A DNA stretch of 64,000 bases from CAVREM01 sp963728825 (GTDB taxonomy: Bacteria; Acidobacteriota; Vicinamibacteria; Vicinamibacterales; CAVVIG01): positions 416,853-480,852 of the forward strand of contig CAVSLA010000002.1 in assembly GCA_963728825.1 (NCBI GenBank), given 5' to 3'. The position numbers and the translations under genes are program-made. A model generated the notes under the pieces. It saw only the letters and a program-made list of their open reading frames with translations. It searched no databases and was not told where the DNA came from. Position 1 is the stretch's first letter, and the number at the start of each line of letters is the position of its first letter. Of the stretch, positions 52,284 to 61,702 are shown piece after piece.

Positions 52284-53750
52284 TCAGCGCGCGGCAAACT
52301 CCACGAAACCGAGCGTTGCTTGGCGCACGGGGCGGGTGCGGGCGAACACGCCGATGCCCTCGCGACCGCCGAGCTCGTTGGTGTTGCCTTCGATGGTGGC
52401 AAAATCGCTTCCCGATCGGCCCGCGACCAGACCGACGTGGCCGCGGCCTCCGCCCGTATCGATGAAGAAGACGTGGCCCGGCTGGATGAGGCTCGGATCC
52501 CCCGTGGCGATGTCATGGGGAATCCGGCGCAATCCGGCCCGACCGGCCTTCTGCCACATGTCATGTACCCCGGCCGTCCGCGGCACAGGCGAAGTGCTTC
52601 CCATGGTGCGCGCGGCCCTTTCAAAGCACCAGACCACGAAGGCGGCGCACCAGGCATAACTGCCGTTGCTCGGATCGAGGCCGGCGGCGCGCAGGTACTC
52701 GTCCACACGGGGACCACGATTGGAACCGGGCGGCTGCTCGCGGATGTGATCGGCCTCTTCGGCCGCAGCCACTTCCACCACCTTGCGCAAGAGCTGCGAT
52801 GGCGGCGCCGCTTGCGGAATCGGCACCGCCTCCGGGGCGTCGGGAAAGAGGGCAGCCCAGGTACTGCGCCCGATCACGCCATCGACCGACAAAGCCTTGC
52901 CGTCGACATCGAAGGTGCGTGCCTGGAACAGCTTCACGGCGGCCAGCGTCTGCTGGCCGAAGTCGCCGTCGACGGCAACGGGCGCCGCCTTGCCCTGGGC
53001 ATCGACCGCGGCCCAGCAGCCGAGCTGGTTGAGGCGCCGCTGCAGCAGCATGACGACGGCGGGGTCGGCGTGGTTCACGCGTATGACGACGCCGGGATAG
53101 GGCTGCCTGGCGAGGTCCCCATCGCGGGTGCGGGGCTGTACGGCCGGCAGCGGCACGTCCTCCTCGCTCGGAACGTTGACGCCCTGCGTCTCGATCAGGC
53201 GGCGCAGCAACGCCATGGCGCCGAGCTGCCGGCTTACGGCATTGGGGTCGAACACGCGGTCGCGGACGAACTTGCCCTTCCTGTAGTTGGTGGTGGCACT
53301 CCACAGGTAGGGCGTGTTGATACCGGTGTCGCGCGTGCGATAGCCCCAACCGTTGTAGGCCTCGAGCTGGTAGGCGATACGCTCGATCGACCACAGCTTC
53401 ACCTGGTTGAGGTTCTTGAGCATCAGCGCATCGATGGCGCTGTCTTCCCATTCGAACGGCGGCATGCCGTCCGGAGGCCGTCCGGCCGGAACCTGGACGG
53501 TGCGGTCGGTCAGAGGGTCGCCGTTGTGGAGGTGGGTCGTGAATTTGAGGCTCGCCTCCATTTCATGGATGATGGCGATGACGTACCAGGGCACGCCTGT
53601 CGCATTGGCGACCTGCTCGTAGCGGGGACGGCCCCTGGCTATCGCCCGGATGCGCGCATCCAGGGCAGATGCGGTGCCTGCCGGAATTTTCATCGTTCCC
53701 CAGAGATCCGCGTATTCCTCGCGCAGTTCACCGTAGGAAAATCCGACCAT
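52284..53750 (-). CDS. Lysozyme-family (COG5526) protein with peptidoglycan-binding and CHAP-like (TIGR02594) domains
   Basis: About 488 residues from ATG 53750. The N-terminal part (VPWYVIAIIHEMEASLKF, THLHNGDPLTDRT, FEWEDSAIDAL) is the COG5526 lysozyme fold. The middle is a PG_binding_1 repeat (VMLLQRRLNQLGCWAAVD, GDFGQQTLAAVKLFQ). The C-terminal part is a TIGR02594/CHAP domain with the catalytic Cys in SYAWCAAFVVW and His in GGGRGHVGLVAG. It should cleave peptidoglycan and may be phage-derived. There is no obvious signal peptide. Confidence 0.88.
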   Translation of the reverse strand: MVGFSYGELREEYADLWGTMKIPAGTASALDARIRAIARGRPRYEQVANATGVPWYVIAIIHEMEASLKFTTHLHNGDPLTDRTVQVPAGRPPDGMPPFEWEDSAIDALMLKNLNQVKLWSIERIAYQLEAYNGWGYRTRDTGINTPYLWSATTNYRKGKFVRDRVFDPNAVSRQLGAMALLRRLIETQGVNVPSEEDVPLPAVQPRTRDGDLARQPYPGVVIRVNHADPAVVMLLQRRLNQLGCWAAVDAQGKAAPVAVDGDFGQQTLAAVKLFQARTFDVDGKALSVDGVIGRSTWAALFPDAPEAVPIPQAAPPSQLLRKVVEVAAAEEADHIREQPPGSNRGPRVDEYLRAAGLDPSNGSYAWCAAFVVWCFERAARTMGSTSPVPRTAGVHDMWQKAGRAGLRRIPHDIATGDPSLIQPGHVFFIDTGGGRGHVGLVAGRSGSDFATIEGNTNELGGREGIGVFARTRPVRQATLGFVEFAAR

Positions 53751-53967
53751 GAGCCAACCCTTCCAGCCGCGAATGGAGGCGCACGCCGAGCAAATCGAGC
53801 GCACGGCCGCGATCATGGCATCGGGTCCGCGGCGGCAACCATCTGCGGGACCGGCTTTCCCCAGTTGATGCGCGCCACACTTGAAGGCGTCGGCGTCACG
53901 CCGCCGGACTGGCCGCTGCCACACTTTTCCGATAAGGGAGGGCGGTCACAAGTTGGGAGTACAAGAG

Positions 53968-54261
53968 ATGTCCGCAGACGGCACCTGGAAGCTGAGCATG
54001 CAGACCCCGCTCGGCGATCGCAATGCAACGCTCACGCTGGCGAGTGCCGGCGGCGCTTTGACCGGAAAATTGACCGGCGAGGAAGGCAACACGACGGATA
54101 TCTACGAGGGCAAGCTGGACGGCAACAGCGCGTCGTGGAAAGCCGACATCAAGAGCCCCATGCCGCTGACGCTGAGCTTCACCAGCGCCCTGGACGGCGA
54201 CAAGATGGCAGGCAATGTCAGTGCCGCAGTCGGCAGCTGGCCTTTCAGCGGCACCAAATAA
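53968..54261 (+). CDS. Small beta-rich protein of unknown function
   Basis: A 97-residue soluble protein from ATG 53968 (MSADGTWKLSMQTPLGDRNA). Alternating polar and hydrophobic strands (TLTLASAGGALTGKLTG, GKLDGNSASWKADI, LTLSFTSALDGDKMAG) suggest a small beta-barrel, lipocalin-like. Such proteins are frequent in alphaproteobacteria. I know of no proven role. Confidence 0.75.
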   Translation: MSADGTWKLSMQTPLGDRNATLTLASAGGALTGKLTGEEGNTTDIYEGKLDGNSASWKADIKSPMPLTLSFTSALDGDKMAGNVSAAVGSWPFSGTK

Positions 54262-54441
54262 GACCTCTCGCGTTGCATGGGCTAGGCGTGGAACGTGGCG
54301 GAATTGCCATGGCCGCGCTGCCGCCGTGCGCGCATTGGAAACCTCACCGCAGACAGTGCGCACAAATCTTGCAATGCGTTTTGCGTGAAGTTGCGCCTTG
54401 TTTCATCGTAGAACGCCCCGGAGCCCGACCGTCGCCTTGCA

Positions 54442-55365
54442 ATGACCCTGCTCACAGTCCGCCATACCACCACCTATCGCTACAAGCAGCCGGTGTCTTT
54501 CGGGGAGCATCGCATGATGTTCCGCCCGCGGGACAGCTACGACCAGAAGCTGCTCGAGGCCTGGCTTACGATCAAGCCTGAGCCTGCCACCGTGCGCTGG
54601 GTGCACGACGTATTCGGGAACTGCGTGACGATTGCCGATTTTCGCGGGCGTGCTGGCCGGGAACTGCGGTTCGAAAGCAACATCTGGCTGGATCACGAGC
54701 CCTCGAACGCGCCGGAATTCGAGATTGAAGACTACGCGCAGAAATATCCGTTCACCTATGCGCCCGAGGAGCTGTCGGACCTGTTACCGGCGATGGCGCC
54801 TCAGCATCCCGACCCCGACAGGTCTATTCACGCGTGGGTGCGGAAATTCCTGCGCCAGGGGCAGACGGACACCGGCATGCTGCTGATGACGCTCACCTAT
54901 GCCTTCAAGGAAGAATTCACCTACGAACGCCGCACGGAACCGGGCACGCGGCCGCCGGCTGAAACATTGCGGCTCAAGCGCGGGAGCTGCCGCGACCTCG
55001 CCCTGCTCATGATCGAGGCGTTGCGCTCGCTCGGTTTCGCCGCCCGCTTTGTGTCCGGCTACCTCTACGTGCCGAGCCGTGATTCCGGCCGGGATGGGCG
55101 GCAGCATGTGGGTGGCGGCTCCACCCACGCCTGGTGCCAGGTGTATTTGCCGGGCGCGGGATGGGTCGAGTTCGATCCCACCAACGCCATCATCGGCAAT
55201 CGCGATCTCATCCGCGTCGCCGTGGCGCGCGATCCGAGCCAGGCCATCCCATTGTCGGGATCGTTTTTCGGCGATGCCGGCGATTTCCTGGACATGAATG
55301 TCGAAGTGAAAGTCGGCGCCGAGCCCATCGGCCACGCCATCCTTGCTGCGGCCCGCGCTCCGTAG
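54442..55365 (+). CDS. Bacterial transglutaminase-like cysteine peptidase, paralogue 1
   Basis: A 307-residue protein with the N-terminal beta domain (LLTVRHTTTYRYKQPVSFGEH) and the transglutaminase core. The catalytic Cys is in RGSCRDLALLMIEALRSLGF, His in STHAWCQVYLPGAGW and Asp in FDPTNAI. These proteins usually act as peptidases or cross-linkers; the substrate is unknown. A second transglutaminase gene follows 120 bases downstream in the same direction. Confidence 0.93.
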   Translation: MTLLTVRHTTTYRYKQPVSFGEHRMMFRPRDSYDQKLLEAWLTIKPEPATVRWVHDVFGNCVTIADFRGRAGRELRFESNIWLDHEPSNAPEFEIEDYAQKYPFTYAPEELSDLLPAMAPQHPDPDRSIHAWVRKFLRQGQTDTGMLLMTLTYAFKEEFTYERRTEPGTRPPAETLRLKRGSCRDLALLMIEALRSLGFAARFVSGYLYVPSRDSGRDGRQHVGGGSTHAWCQVYLPGAGWVEFDPTNAIIGNRDLIRVAVARDPSQAIPLSGSFFGDAGDFLDMNVEVKVGAEPIGHAILAAARAP

Positions 55366-55486
55366 CGCAGGGGAACCGAGGCTGCACGGCTGCGTTTCAA
55401 TCCGACGCAGGCTGGTGCATGGCACCGATCTTGCTTAATTTCCGTTCTATTCCCTATGGCGCGCCGTGCCGCCCGGAGGTGTGGGG

Positions 55487-56299
55487 ATGCAAATTCGCGC
55501 CGGCTACCAGATAGCCTACGACTGTCCTCAACCCACGCCCATGGTGCTGATGCTGAGCGTGCACCCGACACGGTTGCCAGATCTGGCGACGCCCCAGCGC
55601 ATGACGTTCGATCCGCCTGTCGAGGCCAGGGACTACCGCGACCTGCATGGCAACATCTGCACGCGCGTCACGGCACCTGCCGGCCGGATCACGATCTCCA
55701 GCGATTTTCTCATCACCGACACTGGCCTTCCCGACATCGTCGAGCCGGACGCCGAGCAGCTCCCCGTGCAGGACCTGCCCGATGATGTGATGATCTTTCT
55801 GCTCGGCAGCCGCTATTGCGACACGGACCACCTGTCCAATACCGCGTGGTCGCTGTTCGGCAACGGGCCGACGGGCTGGGCGCGCGTGCAGGCGATCTGC
55901 GACTACGTCCACGAGCGCCTGACCTTCGGCTATCACCACGCTTCCGTCACGCGCACCGCCTGGGACGGATTTCGCGAGCAGCGCGGCGTGTGCCGCGATT
56001 TTGCGCACCTTGCGATCACTTTGTGCCGCTGCATGAACATTCCGGCGCGCTATTGCACGGGCTATCTGGGCGACATCGGCGTGCCGGCCGTGCCCGACCC
56101 CATGGATTTCAGTGCCTGGTTCGAGGCCTATCTCGACGGGCGCTGGTACACGTTCGATGCGCGCCATAACAAGCCGCGCATCGGCCGCATCCTGATGGCG
56201 CGCGGACGCGACGCCACCGACGTCGCCCTGTCGACCAGCTTCGGGCAAACGCGGCTGGCCGAGTTCAAGGTGATGACGGATGAGGTTGTGACGGCCTGA
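55487..56299 (+). CDS. Bacterial transglutaminase-like protein, paralogue 2, Ser at the His position
   Basis: About 270 residues from ATG 55487, with a GGAGG ribosome site. N-terminal domain QIRAGYQIAYDCPQPTPMVL. The core has the catalytic Cys in RGVCRDFAHLAITLC and the Asp in TFDARHNKPRIGR. The usual His of the HAW block is Ser here (DFSAWFEAYLDG), so classical triad catalysis may be altered. It differs from paralogue 1 outside the core. The pairing suggests a shared pathway or complex. Confidence 0.9.
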   Translation: MQIRAGYQIAYDCPQPTPMVLMLSVHPTRLPDLATPQRMTFDPPVEARDYRDLHGNICTRVTAPAGRITISSDFLITDTGLPDIVEPDAEQLPVQDLPDDVMIFLLGSRYCDTDHLSNTAWSLFGNGPTGWARVQAICDYVHERLTFGYHHASVTRTAWDGFREQRGVCRDFAHLAITLCRCMNIPARYCTGYLGDIGVPAVPDPMDFSAWFEAYLDGRWYTFDARHNKPRIGRILMARGRDATDVALSTSFGQTRLAEFKVMTDEVVTA

Positions 56300-57799
56300 A
56301 TGCCGGTGCGGCCGCCGGCTGGCGCGCAGGGCGCATGCGAGGCGGCGGATAATATCCGCACACCTCCCTGTGTTTCCTGAGGGCGCGCGGCCGGTAGGGC
56401 ATCATAGTCGCCGTGGATCTGGACGGCATGCCGTCTGAACCGCTCCAGGACCGTGGGATGCAGGATAGCGTCCTCGGGGATCCTGCGATGGCCTTCCCGC
56501 CAGCCAAAGTTCCTGGCGGCGACGAAGAGCAGCGCGCCGCGAACGAGCCAGCTGGGACAAGCGGAGGTGAAGGCCTTGCGCTCGTCGTGCTGTGCGCCGG
56601 CGCCGTCGGGGAAGAGCTGGAGCAGCGAATGGTCGATGGCGATCGGTTCAGGCAGGCTGGCCGCCTCCTCCACCATCCATGAAAGGGCAATGTCGGACAG
56701 GCGGGATTCGGTGTCGGGATAGCTGCCGCCGATATCGGAATGACTGCCGGCGAACCAGACCTGCTTGAAGCGGGCCGGAACGCGCGCGGCGGCCACCTCG
56801 CGGTCCTTGCAGTGATCCTCATGCCAGGGCACGCAGTCGAACTTCCTGCGGTTCTCGTCGATGGCCAGCGCGTGCCGGGCGTACCGAACAGCGTAGTGCA
56901 GACGGGTGTCGTAGAAGGCCATGCGGTAGCGCGCGAGGCTCGCCAGGCCCCGATAGCGCAGGCAGAGGCCCAGCATAAAGGCCCACTGGTGCGCCAATCC
57001 CGAGTGCCACCGCCAACGGCAGGAATGGCCAGCCGAACGCGACCGAGAGCAGGCCCGCCAAGGCGGCGGCAGCCCCCAAGTAGGCGCCGGCAAGCAGGGA
57101 AAGGACGAACGACCCGGCGCCAAGCGTTTCAACCGTGTCCCACACGCCGATGAAGTAAGGCGTGGTGTTGGATGTCTCGGTATCGCCGCTGCAGTATTTG
57201 GCGCGGAAGCGATGGGCGAGGGCCTCGCGTTCGGCCCGATAGGGATCCCGTTTCACCGAGCTGCCGTGCTGGTAGACCTGCTTGACCGCCTCGGTTGCAA
57301 TGCGCCGCGCCGACTTGAGATCGCGCTGCAGCGGCCTGATGCGCCCGGTCGTCTCGCACGCCACGGCGGTCGGCACGCCGCAGTATTTCAGCACGCCGGC
57401 GACACAGCGCACCGTGTAGGCGCCGCGGCTGAAGCCGAACAGGTAGATGCGGTCGCCCGGCTGCCAGACGCGGATGATCTCGGCGTAACAGTCGATGATG
57501 TTCTGCGTGATGCCGAGACCGGTCGTCTGACCCAGGAAGTTGTAGATGCGGCGCCACCACTTGATCCTGATGCCGACGTTGGACGCGCGCGAGCCAAGGC
57601 CGCCATCGTAGAATGCGATCTGCCGGCCCGGGTCGACCGACGTGTCCGGCGAGACGCGGGTGGCGCGAAACAGCTTGTAGACGTTGCTGCGCGTCTCGTC
57701 GGGCATGTAGCCGCCCGCCTGACCGGTGCCGTCAGAGAAGATGAGAATATTCTTTCCCACTCTCGCTCCCAGTGGCGCATACCAAGCCGTCATCGGCAT
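56265..57799 (-). CDS. DUF2235 alpha/beta hydrolase (T6SS phospholipase-like), frameshifted
   Basis: The N-terminal frame from about 57799 reads KNILIFSDGTGQAGG, ETRSNVYKLFRATRV and the nucleophile elbow LFGFSRGAYTVR (GxSxG), then two hydrophobic segments (SFVLSLLAGAYLGAAAALAG, LPLAVALGIGAPVGLYAG). Near 56990 the frame shifts and continues RMAFYDTRLHYAVRYARHAL, AGSHSDIGGSYP and RIPEDAILHPTVLERF. A second shift near 56405 gives the end YRPRALRKHREVC. DUF2235 enzymes are phospholipase or hydrolase proteins, some of them type VI effectors. No T6SS genes are nearby. Confidence 0.82.
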
Positions 57800-57944
57800 T
57801 GCTGTGCTCGCGTCGAATCGCGCGGACAGCAGCTTCCATGTGGACGAGCATTGGCCGCATACGGCAAGGCCGCGGGCCCTGCCATCCACAAGGGGACACG
57901 CCGGCTTTGGTTGGCAGCTGCACATCAAACAAACAGTCAACCCC

Positions 57945-58004
57945 GCCCTGAGCCCGTCGAAGGGCAGTTTACCCAGTGGCGCCGCGGTTCGACAGGCTCA
58001 CCGC
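57945..58004. repeat. Bipartite REP element (BIME-like), copy 2
   Basis: GCCCTGAGCCCGTCGAAGGGC, a spacer of about 18 bases, then GCGGTTCGACAGGCTCACCGC. It fills much of the gap between the DUF2235 start and the ArsR gene. Confidence 0.82.
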
Positions 58005-58029
58005 TGGGGATGCAGGCCAATCAGGGCGT

Positions 58030-58737
58030 TCAAGAGGGCTGGTGCTCGAGAAGATTCCAGTCGGCGAGCCAGGCGGCTATGCGCTGTTCGCCGCCCTTGG
58101 CGAAGCGAACGATACGCGAGCCGCGCGACCGCGAGGCCCATCTGCGCGCCAGCATGTGCTCGAAGATGGCGGCCCCGAGCGTGCCGCCGAGATGCGAGCG
58201 GCGCTCGCTCCAGTCAAGGCACTTGCGGCACAGCGGACGCCGGTTGCGCGCCAGCGCATCCATGTCGACTCCGCGGGCATCAAAAAAGGGACGCGCTCGT
58301 TTGGTGACGTGCACAGCGTCGCCTCGCACATCGAGCAGACCGCGGGCAGTCAAGCTGTCGAAGATCTTGACCGCCAGGTCGCCCGCCAGATGATCGTAAC
58401 AGGAGCGGGCGCGTCGGAGTTCGGGGTCGCGCGGTCCAACGCGGGTGCGCAGATGGCCGGCGCGCGCCGCCAGCGGCATCAGGCCCTCGAGGGCAGCCAT
58501 CACGTCCGCATCCGCCAAGCGGAAATAGCGATGCCGCCCCTGGCGCTCCACGGTCACGAGGCGTGCCTCCTCGAGCTTGCTGAGATGGCCGCTGACAGTC
58601 GACAGGCCGAGACCCGCCTCCTGGGCAAGTTCGGTCACGGTAAGCGCCGGCCCGGCCATCAATGCCGTCAGCATGTTGGCGCATGCCGGATTGCCTATGA
58701 GGGCGGCAATGCGCGAAATGTCCGGGCCTTCCTTCAT
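58030..58737 (-). CDS. ArsR-like winged-helix regulator, long form
   Basis: A 235-residue protein: ArsR winged helix at residues 5-95 (RIAALIGNPACANMLTAL, GLGLSTVSGHLSKLEEARLV, GRHRYFRLADADV). A C-terminal domain follows, with CYDHLAGDLAVKIFDSL and a Cys pair (RRPLCRKCLDWSERRSHLGG). This long form is common in proteobacteria and often controls a transporter. It is divergent from an MFS gene across a near-perfect operator that includes its own start codon. Confidence 0.9.
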   Translation of the reverse strand: MKEGPDISRIAALIGNPACANMLTALMAGPALTVTELAQEAGLGLSTVSGHLSKLEEARLVTVERQGRHRYFRLADADVMAALEGLMPLAARAGHLRTRVGPRDPELRRARSCYDHLAGDLAVKIFDSLTARGLLDVRGDAVHVTKRARPFFDARGVDMDALARNRRPLCRKCLDWSERRSHLGGTLGAAIFEHMLARRWASRSRGSRIVRFAKGGEQRIAAWLADWNLLEHQPS

Positions 58738-58761
58738 AGTTTGGTATTTACCGAACTATGA
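58734..58761. promoter_or_regulatory. Near-perfect inverted repeat, probable operator of the ArsR-like gene
   Basis: Arms TCATAGTTTGGTA and TACCGAACTATGA match at 12 of 13 positions around TT. The site covers the arsR start codon and lies about 50 bases before the MFS start, so one site could control both genes. Confidence 0.75.
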
Positions 58762-58810
58762 GCGCATGTCAACGTGCAACTGTGCGAAGATGCAGCATCC
58801 AGGTGAGCAG

Positions 58811-60025
58811 GTGAACGACGAGAAGGATGAACGTGCGCTCGGCTATCCGGGTTGGCGGGTGGTGGCGGTTTGCTTCGCCATGGCCGTGGTGTGCTGGGGT
58901 TTCGGCTTTTACGGCCACGCCTTCTATCTGGCCGAGTTGCAGCGCCTGCACGGCTGGCCGACCTCTTTGATTTCGAGCGCCACCACGGCCTACTACTTCG
59001 TCAGCGCGGTGCTGGTGGCCTTCGTCAGCGACGCCGTCCGCCGCCTCGGCGCGCGCACCTGCGTTCTGATCGGCTCGCTGGCGTTCGCAGCTTCTGTGGC
59101 GGCCCTGCCGTTCATCGCCACGCCGGTGCACCTGTTTGCTGTCTACCTGCTGATGGCTGTCGGCTGGGCCACCATGAGCGTGGGGGCCATCACCAACATC
59201 CTGGGACAATGGTTCGATGCCAAACGCGGGCTCGCGATCAGTCTGGCCCTCAACGGCGCCAGCTTCAGCGGCGTGGTCGTCGTACCGGCACTCGTGTTTC
59301 TTGCCGGGTCCGGAGGCTTCGCGAGCGCAATGCTGACCGGTGCCGCCGCAATTCTTCTTCTGATGGTGCCGCTGGCTGTCAGGATACTCGGAACGCCGCC
59401 GCCGCGGGCACCAGCTGAACCACCTCCAAGTGCCGGCACCGCTGCTGGTATCGTAACGTGGACGCGCGCCGCGGCCCTGCGCAGTCCGGCTTTCTGGAGC
59501 GTGTCGGCGCCGTTTTCGATTTCGCTCCTGTCACAGGCCGGGTTTCTCGTGCATCTGATCGCGTTCCTGGAGCCCACGATCGGACGCAACACGGCCGGCA
59601 TCGCCGTGGCGATCACCACTGCCATGGCGATCGTGGGGCGGCTGGCGCTCGGCACGATCGCCGACCGGACCAACCAGCGCCTGGCCAGCGCGCTTTCGCT
59701 GGGCGCTCAGGCAGCCGCGCTCGGCGTCATGACCCAGACCGCCGATACCAACACGCTGTTGGGCGCATGTGCGGTTTACGGTTTCTCGGTCGGCAACCTG
59801 ATCACCTTTCCCGCGCTCATCATTCAGCGCGAGTTCGATGCCGCTGCGTTCGGCATGCTGGTGGGGCTGTCGACGGCGATTACGCAGTTCACCTACGCGT
59901 TCGGGCCGGGATTGGTCGGTGTCGTCCGCGATCTCAGCGGCAGCTACACGGCCCCGCTGTTGCTATGCGCTGCGCTCAATCTGATCGCGGCGGCTCTGGT
60001 TGTGCGACCGCTGCGATCAGCTTAG
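58811..60025 (+). CDS. MFS transporter (monocarboxylate-porter-like)
   Basis: About 404 residues with twelve predicted membrane helices. I prefer the GTG at 58811, which has an AGGTGAG ribosome site; the ATGs at 58790 and 58766 are alternatives. Family features are GWRVVAVCFAMAVVCWGFGFYG, the loop GQWFDAKRGLAISLALNGAS between helices, and the second-half motif GRLALGTIADRTNQR. The cargo is unknown. It is probably repressed by the divergent ArsR-like protein. Confidence 0.9.
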   Translation: MNDEKDERALGYPGWRVVAVCFAMAVVCWGFGFYGHAFYLAELQRLHGWPTSLISSATTAYYFVSAVLVAFVSDAVRRLGARTCVLIGSLAFAASVAALPFIATPVHLFAVYLLMAVGWATMSVGAITNILGQWFDAKRGLAISLALNGASFSGVVVVPALVFLAGSGGFASAMLTGAAAILLLMVPLAVRILGTPPPRAPAEPPPSAGTAAGIVTWTRAAALRSPAFWSVSAPFSISLLSQAGFLVHLIAFLEPTIGRNTAGIAVAITTAMAIVGRLALGTIADRTNQRLASALSLGAQAAALGVMTQTADTNTLLGACAVYGFSVGNLITFPALIIQREFDAAAFGMLVGLSTAITQFTYAFGPGLVGVVRDLSGSYTAPLLLCAALNLIAAALVVRPLRSA

Positions 60026-60071
60026 AGACTTTCCCCCGGGAGAGGCGTCACGGCGACCGCACACTCGCCGT

Positions 60072-60134
60072 CCGTCCTGAGCTTGTCGAAGGACGGTCGC
60101 GCACACCAAGTCGTGCTTCGACAGGCTCAGCACC
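60072..60134. repeat. Bipartite REP element (BIME-like), copy 3
   Basis: CCGTCCTGAGC-TT-GTCGAAGGACGG, a spacer of about 16 bases, then GTGCTTCGACAGGCTCAGCAC. It lies between the two MFS genes. Confidence 0.85.
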
Positions 60135-60246
60135 GGGTCACGGTTTACTGGTGGTTTTGCCTGAACGCGCCGCGTGCATGTCTGCTGCGCGCTGTGCAGG
60201 CAGCATGCTTGACCCAGAGGCAATAAGCGCGGATTGTCCCGCGCCC

Positions 60247-61488
60247 ATGGATGGACCTGCACAAACAATCGGCAATCGCGGCGACGGACAAGTGGAGTCC
60301 GGCTACGCCTGGGTGCGGCTGATCGCGTCGCTGCTGATCGGCAGTGTCGGCAGCGTCGGCATGTGGTCGGTGGTGGTGGCGCTTCCCGCCGTGCAGGCGG
60401 AGTTCAATGTCGCCCGCGCGGACGCGTCCCTGCCCTACACGCTGGCAATGCTGGGCTTCGGCGGCGGCGCCGTGCTGATCGGCCGCCTGGTCGACCGTTT
60501 CGGCATTGTCGCTCCGGTCATCGGCGCGACGCTGACCCTCGGCCTTGCTTTCATCGTCTCGGGGTTGGCGCCGAACCTCATGCTGTTCGCGCTGGCCAAT
60601 CTGCTGATCGGCGTCGGCAGCTCGGCCAGTTTTGCGCCCTTGATTGCCGACATCTCGCACTGGTTTACGCGCCGGCGCGGCATCGCGGTGGCCATTTGCG
60701 CATCAGGCAACTATCTGGGCGGCGCGATCTGGCCGCCGGTCGTGCAACGGCTGATCGAAATGTCAGGGTGGCGCACGACCCAGATGATCATCGGTGTCGT
60801 CTGCATCCTCGCCATGCTGCCGCTCGCCCTGGTGCTGAGGCGGAAGCTCGCCGCGCAGCAGGAGGACGCCGCCAATGCTGCAGCGGCCGGGGCGACGGCT
60901 TCCTTGGGCTGCGTCCCGGACGCCCTGTTCGCATTGCTCTGCATCGCCGGCGTGTCGTGCTGCGTCGCCATGTCGATGCCGCAGGTGCATATCGTCGCCT
61001 ATTGCGGCGATCTCGGTTACGGGGTGGCGCGCGGCGCGGAAATGCTGTCCCTGATGCTCGGCTTCGGCATCATCAGCCGGATCGCATCCGGTTTCATCGC
61101 CGATCGCATCGGCGGGGTCGCGACCCTTCTGATCGGTTCCATCCTGCAGGGTGTCGCGCTGTTTCTCTATCTCCTGTTCGACGGCCTCACGCCGCTCTAT
61201 GTGATCTCCGCGCTGTTCGGCCTGTTCCAGGGCGGCATCGTGCCGATGTATGCGATCATCGTGCGCGAGTATTTTCCGCCGCGGCAGGCCGGCACATTGG
61301 TCGGGCTGGTGATCATGTCGACCATTCTCGGCATGGCGCTGGGCGGCTGGACGTCCGGGGCCATCTTCGATTTGACCGGCTCCTACTGGCAGGCCTTCGC
61401 CCACGGGCTGGCGTGGAACCTGCTGAACGGCGCCATCATGGCATTCCTGCTGATGCGCCGCGCCAGGCTGCGCCTGGTTCCTGCATGA
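60247..61488 (+). CDS. MFS transporter, second
   Basis: About 413 residues from ATG 60247 (MDGPAQTIGNRGD). Twelve membrane helices, with the MFS signature GGGAVLIGRLVDRFG and the half-way loop SHWFTRRRGIAVAICASGNYL. A second-half motif (ASGFIADRIGG) is also present. It is different in sequence from the preceding MFS gene, so this is not a recent duplication. Its cargo is unknown. The frame is open further upstream, but that part is antisense-style composition without transporter features. Confidence 0.9.
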   Translation: MDGPAQTIGNRGDGQVESGYAWVRLIASLLIGSVGSVGMWSVVVALPAVQAEFNVARADASLPYTLAMLGFGGGAVLIGRLVDRFGIVAPVIGATLTLGLAFIVSGLAPNLMLFALANLLIGVGSSASFAPLIADISHWFTRRRGIAVAICASGNYLGGAIWPPVVQRLIEMSGWRTTQMIIGVVCILAMLPLALVLRRKLAAQQEDAANAAAAGATASLGCVPDALFALLCIAGVSCCVAMSMPQVHIVAYCGDLGYGVARGAEMLSLMLGFGIISRIASGFIADRIGGVATLLIGSILQGVALFLYLLFDGLTPLYVISALFGLFQGGIVPMYAIIVREYFPPRQAGTLVGLVIMSTILGMALGGWTSGAIFDLTGSYWQAFAHGLAWNLLNGAIMAFLLMRRARLRLVPA

Positions 61489-61702
61489 GCGACCTGTCCG
61501 ACGTGTCGTGAGCCTTCGCACCTAACGGCACGGTCTTCCCATGGCAGGCGAAGCTGCCACCAAACGGGGCAGGGCCCCGCTGCGACGAAGCCCGGTTTGC
61601 ACAGTCATGCGCGGAGCAAGCTGATGGATGGATCCCGGGCACAAGGCCCGGGATGACAACTTGAGACTGCCGGTGACGACTTCAACGAGGCTCTGAAAGA
61701 CT

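Noticed and set aside
56265..57799. Type VI secretion effector locus
   Set aside because: DUF2235 alone is not sufficient. No Vgr, PAAR, immunity or T6SS structural genes are in the window.
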